A DNA stretch of 13,069 bases, from the NCBI GenBank assembly GCA_003694385.1, contig RFKA01000006.1, positions 1-13,069 of the forward strand, given 5' to 3'. Shown piece after piece: positions 5,651 through 12,541 of the stretch. The stretch is from Candidatus Woesearchaeota archaeon (GTDB taxonomy: Archaea; Nanobdellota; Nanobdellia; Woesearchaeales; UBA525). How positions within the stretch are numbered: position 1 is the stretch's first letter; every line of letters starts with the position of its first letter. Made by a program: the position numbers and the translations under genes. The notes beneath the pieces were generated by a model, which saw only the letters and a program-made list of their open reading frames with translations, searched no databases and was not told the origin of the DNA.

Positions 5651-8157
5651 TTGTTTCTCCTCCTGTTCACGAGGTAGAAGGTAAGGCCCGTCCACAGGGC
5701 GAGAATGGTAAGGAGGATGGAGATTTTCACGCCCTTAGAGAGTCTCGACGGCGCCTCGTGGACACTGAAGGTCACGGGGACGAAGCCGACGAGTTCCTCG
5801 CCCTCGAAGAACTGCACCGTCGCCTCACAGTCACCAGGAACTCCCGCCTGGAAGGCGTAGAGGAGGAGCTGGGTCTCCCCAACGCCTATGTCGTGGCTCC
5901 CCGCGACGTTCCTGATGCACGCTTTCTCACTGAGGACGGAAGCCGTGACGTCGTGCAAGTCATTATCGCCAATGTTCTCTGAGAGGAAGGCAACATCGAC
6001 AGTCTCACCAGGCTCTAGTTCTACGACAGGGGGGTACTCAATAATTTTCAGCCGGCTGATATTCCCTCGGGGGAGAACCTTGACAATCATAATCTCTCTT
6101 GTGACAGTGAAATTCGTGCCGTTCTCGTCTTGCAGGTCAACAGAGACGACGACGGGGTACTCGCCGGGCGTCGCCCGCTCCCAGGGAGCAATCATGAACG
6201 TCCCGTTCGTACGCTCATCGGGAAGCAATGAGGAAATAGTGTAGAATGAACGCTGCCACCCGAGCCGCACCGTCGGCTGCACATAGAGGTCTTCTGCGGC
6301 GATGGAGCCAATATTGGTGAGGTTGAAGGGGATTGCTCCCGCCTCTCCTTGCTGAAGGCGTACGCGCTCGGGGACTTCAAGTTTGAGCTGGAGCGCTTGC
6401 GCGAGCGTAGCGACTTCTTGCTCGCCGCCAGGCTGGACCTCGATCGGGAGAGGACCACCGCCGCCACCACCGCCACCGCCGCCACCGCTACCGGAACCCG
6501 CTGAGGGGCTTGGTGATGGAGTTGGTTCGGGCTCGGGCTCAGGGGTCTCTTCTGGCTGTCCGATGAAGCCGAAGGGTGCCCAGACGGAGAAATTCGTCGT
6601 GTTGGGGCCGATAATGAGTTGCTCGCTTGGACTGATGAATGTGAGGATTGACACCCAAGTGCCATTGTACCATATTGATGGTGGGGAGGAGTTCGTGAAG
6701 TTGACATCCGCATCCGTATAGTTCGCGATGCTCCCGTCTGGGAGGAGCGAGCCGTTTGGTGGGAACCCGTAGGTTCCGTTGTACTTGTAAATGCTTATAT
6801 TGTCAATGACCACGTCGTGGGGGAGGGGGTCTGGATAGTGAAACTCCACTTTCCCGTAGGCGGAGGCGCTGTTCTTTGTGAAGGCAACCCATTGGCTGAT
6901 GTTCACGAGTTGCTCCACCGTCCCATTCGAGAGGTTCACGGGGTCAGGCGGCTTTGGAGGGTTTGGAACCGCCTTAACTGTGAGGTCGAAAAAGGTCCCC
7001 TTTATCTTCGCAGTGCTCACATTGGTGCGAAGGAGTTCAATCTTTGACCCGTTCACAGAAATGATTTCTGAGTTGGTGTTATTGAAGTACACATCGATAA
7101 ATGATGCGCGCGCATTGTTCGCGACCTGCGCACCAACCACATTGGAAACCGTCGAGTTGGAGAACACCGTAACAGAACTGTTCCGTACGCAGAGCCCATA
7201 GTAGTATTGCTGTGTCCGAAGGTTCTCAAGCGTGATGTTCTCCACGTTCTCAACGAGCACGGCGCACGTGCCATTGCGCTGGCTGCCGTTCTCCTGCCCA
7301 TCACCGTCAATGATTTCCGTTGCAAAATTTAAGAGGACGTTATCAGTCTCGTTGATGACGACACAACTCTCGTTTTGGTTGACGGCGCTCCTATTAACAA
7401 AGTAGTAGCCGCTCTCGTTGATGGGGTCGCAAGGGTTATAGAGGCGGGCCTCGAACGAGGACAGGCCGTTCACGTACACGACTTCTCCCCCGACGAGGTC
7501 GCCAGCATAGGAAATTGATTCTTGGGGACGCGTCACGCCTTCAGCGAGTGTTTGGTTCGCAGCACTCACGAGGCTGATGATGAGCTGTGGTTCCGAAACG
7601 GTGATTGCCGTGCCGTTCCCGTCGAAGACAGAGGTGACGCTGAAGTGGTAGGTTTTCGGGGGGCCCGTAATCGTGAGCCCTACATCATAAGACCCCGAGA
7701 AGAGCGTGCTGAATGGGGCGAACGTATTATTCAGGGTTGTGTTCCCCATGGTTATGCCGACGAGCCGGGCGAGGAAGTAGCCGGGATAAACTGCGTGCTT
7801 GCTCGAGAAGTCAGGATTGATGCGCGTACAGTTGACTCCGGGAGTGTCATTGACCGTCACGTTCGTAATGAGGGGCTTATAACGCAAGATACTCCTCACG
7901 AGGCTCTTGTTGAACGAGTAATAATCGAGGTCGAGGTACTGGCCGGTCGTGAGGTTCTCGCTGCACAAGTCCACCACAATATCAGGGGTGGTCGGCGACT
8001 GGTCGAGGTAGGCGTTACTGCCCTGGCTGCCGTTCTCCCGGTCATACTGGATGGCCTGCGGTACAGACCCATTGATAAAGCTGAGGGAGACATTGGCTGC
8101 AAACGCAGACGGGACGAGGAGGATGAAGAGCGTGACGAGCAGGATGGTACCTCTCAT
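5647..8157 (-). CDS. Membrane-anchored secreted protein: NosD-like beta-helix plus two NEW3-like domains
   Basis: The 836-residue protein starts at ATG 8157, with GAGGGG 6 nt upstream and 2 nt after the previous stop. Residues 1-20 are a signal peptide (cleavage near AFA-A). Residues about 24-195 match the N-terminal domain of the 595-aa protein and keep Cys65 and Cys110. Residues about 245-382 are a right-handed beta-helix of NosD/carbohydrate-binding type: ESGYYFVN, ESCVVIN, TDNVLLNF, then N-x-S/T-rich rungs. Residues 410-532 form a beta module ending TNFSVWAPFG. A linker follows (PEPEPEPTPSPSPS, then eleven Gly). Residues 592-695 and 702-799 are two Ig-like domains of NEW3/CARDB style (NIGSIAAEDLY; ENIGDNDLHDV). 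A transmembrane helix at 811-830 ends in NRRRNK, so the C-terminus is cytoplasmic. About forty N-X-S/T sequons suggest heavy glycosylation. It is a probable surface anchor or glycan-binding protein; no catalytic motif was seen. Confidence 0.9.
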   Translation of the reverse strand: MRGTILLVTLFILLVPSAFAANVSLSFINGSVPQAIQYDRENGSQGSNAYLDQSPTTPDIVVDLCSENLTTGQYLDLDYYSFNKSLVRSILRYKPLITNVTVNDTPGVNCTRINPDFSSKHAVYPGYFLARLVGITMGNTTLNNTFAPFSTLFSGSYDVGLTITGPPKTYHFSVTSVFDGNGTAITVSEPQLIISLVSAANQTLAEGVTRPQESISYAGDLVGGEVVYVNGLSSFEARLYNPCDPINESGYYFVNRSAVNQNESCVVINETDNVLLNFATEIIDGDGQENGSQRNGTCAVLVENVENITLENLRTQQYYYGLCVRNSSVTVFSNSTVSNVVGAQVANNARASFIDVYFNNTNSEIISVNGSKIELLRTNVSTAKIKGTFFDLTVKAVPNPPKPPDPVNLSNGTVEQLVNISQWVAFTKNSASAYGKVEFHYPDPLPHDVVIDNISIYKYNGTYGFPPNGSLLPDGSIANYTDADVNFTNSSPPSIWYNGTWVSILTFISPSEQLIIGPNTTNFSVWAPFGFIGQPEETPEPEPEPTPSPSPSAGSGSGGGGGGGGGGGPLPIEVQPGGEQEVATLAQALQLKLEVPERVRLQQGEAGAIPFNLTNIGSIAAEDLYVQPTVRLGWQRSFYTISSLLPDERTNGTFMIAPWERATPGEYPVVVSVDLQDENGTNFTVTREIMIVKVLPRGNISRLKIIEYPPVVELEPGETVDVAFLSENIGDNDLHDVTASVLSEKACIRNVAGSHDIGVGETQLLLYAFQAGVPGDCEATVQFFEGEELVGFVPVTFSVHEAPSRLSKGVKISILLTILALWTGLTFYLVNRRRNK
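5659..5664 (-). promoter_or_regulatory. Shine-Dalgarno deciding the start of the 85-aa membrane protein
   Basis: AGGAGG on the minus strand lies 8 nt upstream of ATG 5650. It sits within the last codons of the 836-aa gene and favours 5650 over the upstream in-frame ATG at 5695. Confidence 0.8.
6454..6486 (-). repeat. Eleven-glycine GGY codon tract in the linker of the beta-helix protein
   Basis: Eleven consecutive GGT/GGC codons on the minus strand encode a polyglycine run, following a PEPEPEP/TPSPSPS segment. It separates the beta-helix half from the membrane-proximal Ig-like domains and is a flexible hinge. GGT and GGC are mixed, which limits but does not exclude slippage. Confidence 0.85.
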
Positions 8158-8159
8158 TC

Positions 8160-9947
8160 TCAGCCCCTCACAGTGTCAAGGAACGCCGCGAAGGTTTGGT
8201 AGATGAAATCCATGACTTGGCTCACCATCGTTTCCTGTGTGAGGGTCTTGTCAACGTAGGGCCCGGTGTAGCTGGTATTGGCAATGGTGAAACTCTGGTT
8301 CGTGTACACCGAGCCTTTCACGACGAAGCGGAAGGGTTCGGCATCACTCTGCGTCCCCGTGTAGTAGAGTGAATAATTCCCGATGTAGTTATCCAGGTCA
8401 GTATAGCCGTATTGTGGAAGATACAGTTTGTTGTACGTCGGGGTGAACGTGAAGCTCGCATTCCCCGCGTCATCAGTGAGGAAGGTGACGACTGTTGAGA
8501 CGCGGAGGCCATCCTGCTTGGCGTCGCCATTATCCGACCGGTTATAGATCTGCGTCGGTGCCGTCAGGCTGAGCCCGTTCTCCTCAGTAATGACGACGGT
8601 GGCGTTCGATAAGATGTCACCGTCACTGTTCTCGAAATGCATCTTGACATTATAGGGGACGTTCGAGTAATTGAAAGTTCTCGTCGCGTCACCATCAATG
8701 AGGATTGTGGGAATCGTGATTGGCTTAAGCTCGAACTGGTCGTTATTGTCAACGTTGTCTCCTTCGTTACATTCATTGATGGCATCGCCGATATCGGCTT
8801 CGACGCTAACAATGTAGTTCCCGCTATGGGCGATGGCTGGCCAGATAACAGTCTTGGTCGTGCTCCCATCGGGTACGAGGAGATCCGTGACCGTGATGTT
8901 AGTTGCGTAGACCTCGTTCGAGGGCTGCCCAACAGGGTAGATTCTGAGTTCGACATCGAAATCAGTTGTTACGTCGACGTTTCCCCCGTTGCTCTCGGTG
9001 GGCGTGTCGCGAGGGTTCGAGACGGTGAACTGTATCGTGAGGTTTTGGCTGTAGTAAACGGGGTCGGGACTGATGCTCGAGACGGCAACCTGAAGATTCG
9101 TGCCGATACAGATGTCGTAGCCGAGACCATTATCAACGACGTATTTCGTGATTGGGCCTGTCTGGTCTGTGACACCTGATAAGCCCGTGGAGAGTGCAAG
9201 GGGGAATGAGGAACTATCAGTCACAACTTGTCCGTCGCTGCACGCGGTTCCTTGGTTATCGTCGCAGACGCCGATGACCATGTGACGGCCCGCGGTATCA
9301 TCTATGCCGAACGTCGTGTCGCTTGCGGACTTGCTGAAGCTCCCTGATTGCGTCGTGAATGTAATTGTGGGCGTCGAGATAGTGATGTCGTTCGTTGATT
9401 GGTCAAAGGTGCGCGTGATAGTATATGATCCTTTCAGCTCTGCATTAGAGCCTCCGAATACAAAATTACTAATCGTTCCCGGGTTTGGTGACGAGGAGTC
9501 ATAGCCTATCCAGAGCTGGCCAGGAAACGCGGCGCGCATGATGTCAGGGTCGGGCGTCGTGAGCTTCGACGGGGAGACGAAGATCGCCCCATCTGTCGTG
9601 CGGTAACAGCCCCCTCCAACGTCCGTCGAGCCTGTCTGGCCAAAGGCAAGCGTGCTGGAACTATAGGTAACGGGAACATACTGCCAGCCACTGCCGGTGA
9701 CGAAGAGCGCGTAGAGTCCACCGACGTACTGGCTCGGTCCCTGGCCGCAGAGCTCGATGCCAACGTCTATGTTGGGCGAGATTGCATCTTGGTAGTACTG
9801 CCCCACGCTCGAGCTTGAACCGGTGAAGTAGAGGCTTTGCTGGTTCGTAAAGCCCGTCGCCGCTAAGGTGGGCTGCAGCAGGAGCAAGGAAACGAGCATG
9901 AAGAACAGCAGCGCGTGAGTTCGGGCTGAGGTGGTAGTTTGTCTCAT
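8160..9947 (-). CDS. Secreted CARDB-domain protein, second gene of surface operon
   Basis: The 595-residue protein has a signal peptide (basic start, hydrophobic core about 12-28, cleavage near TLA-A). Residues about 38-200 share a domain with the 836-aa protein downstream: Y-x-D...P-N-I-D-V-G-I-E-L-C (Cys67), G-G-G-C-Y-R (Cys114), P-D-I-M-R-A-A-F-P-G, and K-G-S-Y-T-I. Residues about 284-402 fit CARDB, a seven-stranded adhesion module: LTIQFTVSNPRDTP, PDGSTTKTVIWP, then the typical INECNEGDNVDNND close. Another Ig-like domain follows (about 415-505). The last 25 residues form an amphipathic helix (MVSQVMDFIYQTFAAFLD). No transmembrane anchor is present, so it is released or held by partners. 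ATG 9947 has no clear SD and lies 14 nt after the previous stop. A role as an extracellular binding or scaffold component is inference; CARDB is confident, the rest unassigned. Confidence 0.9.
   Translation of the reverse strand: MRQTTTSARTHALLFFMLVSLLLLQPTLAATGFTNQQSLYFTGSSSSVGQYYQDAISPNIDVGIELCGQGPSQYVGGLYALFVTGSGWQYVPVTYSSSTLAFGQTGSTDVGGGCYRTTDGAIFVSPSKLTTPDPDIMRAAFPGQLWIGYDSSSPNPGTISNFVFGGSNAELKGSYTITRTFDQSTNDITISTPTITFTTQSGSFSKSASDTTFGIDDTAGRHMVIGVCDDNQGTACSDGQVVTDSSSFPLALSTGLSGVTDQTGPITKYVVDNGLGYDICIGTNLQVAVSSISPDPVYYSQNLTIQFTVSNPRDTPTESNGGNVDVTTDFDVELRIYPVGQPSNEVYATNITVTDLLVPDGSTTKTVIWPAIAHSGNYIVSVEADIGDAINECNEGDNVDNNDQFELKPITIPTILIDGDATRTFNYSNVPYNVKMHFENSDGDILSNATVVITEENGLSLTAPTQIYNRSDNGDAKQDGLRVSTVVTFLTDDAGNASFTFTPTYNKLYLPQYGYTDLDNYIGNYSLYYTGTQSDAEPFRFVVKGSVYTNQSFTIANTSYTGPYVDKTLTQETMVSQVMDFIYQTFAAFLDTVRG
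8164..8169 (-). promoter_or_regulatory. Shine-Dalgarno for the 836-aa gene
   Basis: GAGGGG on the minus strand lies 6 nt upstream of ATG 8157, overlapping the last codons of the 595-aa gene. It supports the start and translational coupling. Confidence 0.65.
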
Positions 9948-9967
9948 TGTCAGGTGGTCTGTCAGGT
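9948..9967 (-). repeat. 12-bp-period direct repeat at the 546/595-aa gene junction
   Basis: The octamer ACCTGACA occurs twice on the minus strand (9967-9960 and 9955-9948), 12 bp apart. The first copy contains the TGA stop of the 546-aa gene; the second abuts the ATG of the 595-aa gene. It looks like a small tandem duplication that created the spacer, and no SD lies in it. Confidence 0.6.
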
Positions 9968-11602
9968 ATTCAATGCGAGGTAGAGAGAGTTGATGATACC
10001 ATTCATCTGGTTCACCGTTGCTTTCAAGTCATCATCCGAGAGTGAAGCACCCCCTCCTTGTATATTGAGGCTGTTGTTGATATTAATAGTTAACGTATCC
10101 AGAAGCGTCCCTCCTTGATTGTAGAGATCGAACGTGATATTGGAGGTAACGAAGCTGTAGCTTGTCGGCGTAATGATGAACTGGGTTCCTGTGGGGATTG
10201 TTTGGTAATGGGCTCGTGACTTGGCGCTCAGGGGGGTTGAGCCTGTGCGGGGGTTCAGGATGAGAAAGCCATTGCGTTCGCGCGCGCGGACACTCCCCGT
10301 CTGCGGCGTTCCTGACGTAAGGAGGCGCACTTCAACTTGGTTGGGCGCGCCACTCTTCAACGTCGCTGGAGAAGCAACATAGCCGAGGGGGGAGACATAG
10401 ATGTAGGTCGTCCACGTTCCCGTTGTTGTTTCATAGTCGTAACGGAATCGTTTTCCTTCTTCGCGGTTACTCGCCCATTCGAAGAGGAAGTTGACGATCT
10501 GATTCATTGCGTTCACTGCGGCCACTGCATCGTCGCGGAGCTCTGAAGGAGTAACCGTTTTGCTCGAGCTCGGCAAGGAGTCGTAAGTCGTGATAGAGAG
10601 CGTGATGGGGCTGACAAGCTGGTCGCTCTCGACGACCGCGACGCCTATCGTGTAGTTCACGACTTCAGGGTAGGCTGTGGGTGCAACGAGCCATTCTTCC
10701 ATTCCCGAGCCGTCTGTTTGTCCAATGGACCACGCAGTGTTGACGATGCCAGAGAGTTCGAGGGGGATGAACAGGTTCTGACCTCCTTGCTCATAGACGG
10801 CAACGTCTTTCCCTGTCTGGGGCACACCGCTGAAGAGGTCCTTGACGAGAACGGTGAGGTTATAAGGGCGTGCCGTCTGGCTGAACGTCCTCGTCTCAAC
10901 GCCATCAATCCACGTTGTGATATTGTACGTTGTCGTTTGTGGGAGGATGTAGAAGTTGTAAGCGTTCGTGTTCACGGGGAGCATGAAGACACCAATGCAA
11001 CTCGTGCCATTGTAGCAAGTCGCATCAGCGATATCGACGAGGAAGAGGGGGGTGGTTGTGTTCGAGACGTTATATTTGAGGAGATAGTAGGGTATGCTCT
11101 GGTTCAGGATTGCTTTGTAAGCAGTGAAATTTTTTCCGGCAATGGTGATGTTTGCTTCTACACAACAAAAGGTCCCGTTGGGGTTATCCGTGAGGTTCTC
11201 ATAATAGGGGTAGAAGATTGGGTATTCAGTGGAATTGAACAACTCGTTGACGAGGAGGTCTTTCGGCGTCATGTTCTGGATGTTGTTCGTATTGATAGTA
11301 TAGGACGGCACCATGGCTGCATAGTAGTAGAGGTCGTTCTTGAGGTTCGTCCCGGGAAAGGGGGCTTCAATAATCGTCGGCGTGTTGAGGGTCATCGAAA
11401 CGAATGGCGTCGTATCTACCTGCCCATTCGTCCCGTTATCAACGATGATGAGGCCCGCCCAGTTCGGCGAAAGGCCTCTCGTTTCTAGGATTGCTGAATA
11501 GACGCTGCCAGAGGTGAGATCGATACTGTCGGCACTACTAAGCGCTACAAAGAGGAGGAGCCCTGCAAGGAGTAGTTGGCCTTGTCGCACCCGCACCACC
11601 AC
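9962..11602 (-). CDS. Secreted protein with duplicated amphipathic helix, first gene of surface operon
   Basis: The 546-residue protein starts at one of three successive GTG codons (11602, 11599, 11596). The first lies 30 nt from the start of the TATA box and none has an SD, fitting a leaderless mRNA. Residues 1-24 are a signal peptide (LLLAGLLLFVALSSA). Residues about 28-222 resemble the protein at the right window edge: ...SPNWAGL..., then F-x-A-Y-K-A-I-L ... LFLVDIADATCYN ... FMLPVN...YNFYIL. Residues about 245-340 are Ig-like. A helix at 357-377 (DDAVAAVNAMNQIVNFLF) recurs at the C-terminus, 524-544 (DDLKATVNQMNGIINSLY), with a beta region between them. No membrane anchor is present. No named function is recognised; the helices suggest oligomerisation or docking to partners encoded downstream. 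Confidence 0.85.
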   Translation of the reverse strand: MVVRVRQGQLLLAGLLLFVALSSADSIDLTSGSVYSAILETRGLSPNWAGLIIVDNGTNGQVDTTPFVSMTLNTPTIIEAPFPGTNLKNDLYYYAAMVPSYTINTNNIQNMTPKDLLVNELFNSTEYPIFYPYYENLTDNPNGTFCCVEANITIAGKNFTAYKAILNQSIPYYLLKYNVSNTTTPLFLVDIADATCYNGTSCIGVFMLPVNTNAYNFYILPQTTTYNITTWIDGVETRTFSQTARPYNLTVLVKDLFSGVPQTGKDVAVYEQGGQNLFIPLELSGIVNTAWSIGQTDGSGMEEWLVAPTAYPEVVNYTIGVAVVESDQLVSPITLSITTYDSLPSSSKTVTPSELRDDAVAAVNAMNQIVNFLFEWASNREEGKRFRYDYETTTGTWTTYIYVSPLGYVASPATLKSGAPNQVEVRLLTSGTPQTGSVRARERNGFLILNPRTGSTPLSAKSRAHYQTIPTGTQFIITPTSYSFVTSNITFDLYNQGGTLLDTLTININNSLNIQGGGASLSDDDLKATVNQMNGIINSLYLALNT

Positions 11603-11624
11603 GCCGAACTATCAAGACGACGAG

Positions 11625-11632
11625 TTTATAAA
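11625..11632 (-). promoter_or_regulatory. Archaeal TATA box for the four-gene surface operon (leaderless)
   Basis: TTTATAAA at 11632-11625, within ACATAATTTATAAACTCG on the minus strand. Its first base is 30 nt before the GTG at 11602, so transcription should begin at or within a few nt of the start codon. No SD is present between them. Confidence 0.7.
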
Positions 11633-11702
11633 TTATGTGGTGTGTCATTTGAGAAGTTCTTGCTGCCCCAACACCCCACTGTTTATGCGCTTGCACACCG
11701 TG

Positions 11703-11714
11703 TTCCCGCGGGAA
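11703..11714. promoter_or_regulatory. 12-bp perfect palindrome upstream of the operon promoter
   Basis: TTCCCGCGGGAA is a perfect palindrome about 70 bp upstream of the TATA box at 11625-11632, in the gap after the 233-aa gene. Its position suits a regulator site, but it occurs once and no cognate protein is known. It could also be part of the upstream gene's 3' end. Confidence 0.3.
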
Positions 11715-11729
11715 ACGCTATGGGTGGCG

Positions 11730-11746
11730 TGGAGACTTTGCCTCCA
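11730..11746 (-). other. Short hairpin after the 233-aa gene
   Basis: On the minus strand TGGAGG-CAAAG-TCTCCA forms a stem of five pairs plus one G-U with a 5-nt loop, starting 14 nt after the TAG at 11761. No T run follows, so it is not a convincing terminator; it may stabilise the 3' end. Confidence 0.3.
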
Positions 11747-11760
11747 GAGATACTGCAGGA

Positions 11761-12462
11761 CTAGATAATCTTGACAGTGTCGCTCGGGGGCACTGGTTTA
11801 CCATCGAGAAAGACGTCGCGAACCCCGGGCGGAAGAGGAACCGTGAATGGGGCGTAGCGTGAGCTCGGATAAGTGATTGAGAGCGTGCAGGCATCCCCGA
11901 GGACGGTTGTTTGCTCAAGGGTGGTCTTAAGGATGGAAGCGTCGGGAGGGAGTAGGTGCTTAAGCGTGCGTCCCTCACAGGAGAGCGTGCCGCGCGCGGG
12001 TTCTGTTTCATAGACTGCGAGCAGGCGCCGCTGTTCTCCCGAGTCTAAGGATAGGGGAAAGAACGCTGTTTCTGCAAGAAGCGCCTGCTCTGGAATGGTC
12101 ATCACCCGTACTGAGTGGAGAAGTGGTACGAGGTCTGTTGGGAGCACTGAGAGGAGGTTGATGCTCCCCGTGCGTGTGGAGCCATCATTATGCACGAGAA
12201 TCGTTTGTTGCCAATACGCGGGCTTATTGAGCTCGACGGGGTCCCGTTCGAGAGGCCCAGCTGAGAGTGGGAAGGTTTCCGCATCCAACACCGCATAGAA
12301 CTTGCCGCCCTCCTCAATAATCCCTCCTCGTGAGACTCCATTCGCGCTCTCATTTGTTGCGTTTGTTGCATTGAAGGCCATGCTTGGGATGGCTAGCGAG
12401 AAGAATAACAAAAGGAAGAGTATTACCGAAGAACGAAACGACTCACTGAGGGAATCTTTCAT
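11761..12462 (-). CDS. Secreted beta-rich protein with KPAYW motif, unknown function
   Basis: The 233-residue protein has a signal peptide (hydrophobic core about 12-29, cleavage near SMA-F), then an NATNATNES sequon cluster. Residues about 76-100 read VELNKPAYWQQTILVHNDG. This resembles the P-V-x-W motifs of the large surface protein (VFGEPVQW; LGKPVRW) and, from memory, of other DPANN secreted proteins, where a beta-sandwich follows. The rest is beta-rich with two cysteines (about 162 and 192), ending LDGKPVPPSDTVKII. It has no membrane anchor and is much shorter than proteins that usually carry this module, so it may be a soluble form or a truncated relative. ATG 12462 lies 31 nt from the start of its TATA box, has no SD and is probably leaderless. 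A 158-nt gap with its own promoter separates it from the four-gene operon. Confidence 0.85.
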   Translation of the reverse strand: MKDSLSESFRSSVILFLLLFFSLAIPSMAFNATNATNESANGVSRGGIIEEGGKFYAVLDAETFPLSAGPLERDPVELNKPAYWQQTILVHNDGSTRTGSINLLSVLPTDLVPLLHSVRVMTIPEQALLAETAFFPLSLDSGEQRRLLAVYETEPARGTLSCEGRTLKHLLPPDASILKTTLEQTTVLGDACTLSITYPSSRYAPFTVPLPPGVRDVFLDGKPVPPSDTVKII

Positions 12463-12485
12463 GGCGCGAGGCGAGAGAAAGGAGC

Positions 12486-12493
12486 TTTTATAG
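12486..12493 (-). promoter_or_regulatory. Archaeal TATA box for the 233-aa gene (leaderless)
   Basis: CTATAAAA at 12493-12486 in GGAATCTATAAAAGC on the minus strand. Its first base is 31 nt before ATG 12462, which puts the expected transcription start at the start codon. The intervening sequence has no SD. Confidence 0.7.
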
Positions 12494-12523
12494 ATTCCGC
12501 TCAGAAGAGGGCATCTGAACTAA

Positions 12524-12533
12524 GATAGCTATC
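12524..12533. promoter_or_regulatory. 10-bp palindrome upstream of the 233-aa gene promoter
   Basis: GATAGCTATC is a perfect palindrome about 30 bp upstream of the TATA box and 8 bp after the preceding gene's stop. It may be an operator. A TTTT tract just before it on the minus strand could serve as a weak archaeal terminator for the gene at the right edge. Confidence 0.25.
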
Positions 12534-12541
12534 AGAAAAGT

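Noticed and set aside
5393..5695. Longer 100-residue form of the small membrane protein from ATG 5695
   Set aside because: The extra 15 residues overlap the end of the 836-aa gene, and the good SD and ATGA overlap place the start at 5650.
7522..8202. 226-codon plus-strand open frame
   Set aside because: It is antisense to the 836-aa gene, whose signal peptide, beta-helix and anchor are clear. The plus frame has low-complexity charged composition and no domain.
10718..11488. 256-codon plus-strand open frame
   Set aside because: It is antisense to the 546-aa gene, crosses its signal peptide side, and shows no motif or start signal.
11730..11746. Hairpin as an intrinsic terminator for the 233-aa gene
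   Set aside because: The stem is short and no T run follows, and archaeal termination depends mainly on T tracts. It is kept only as a possible 3'-end structure.
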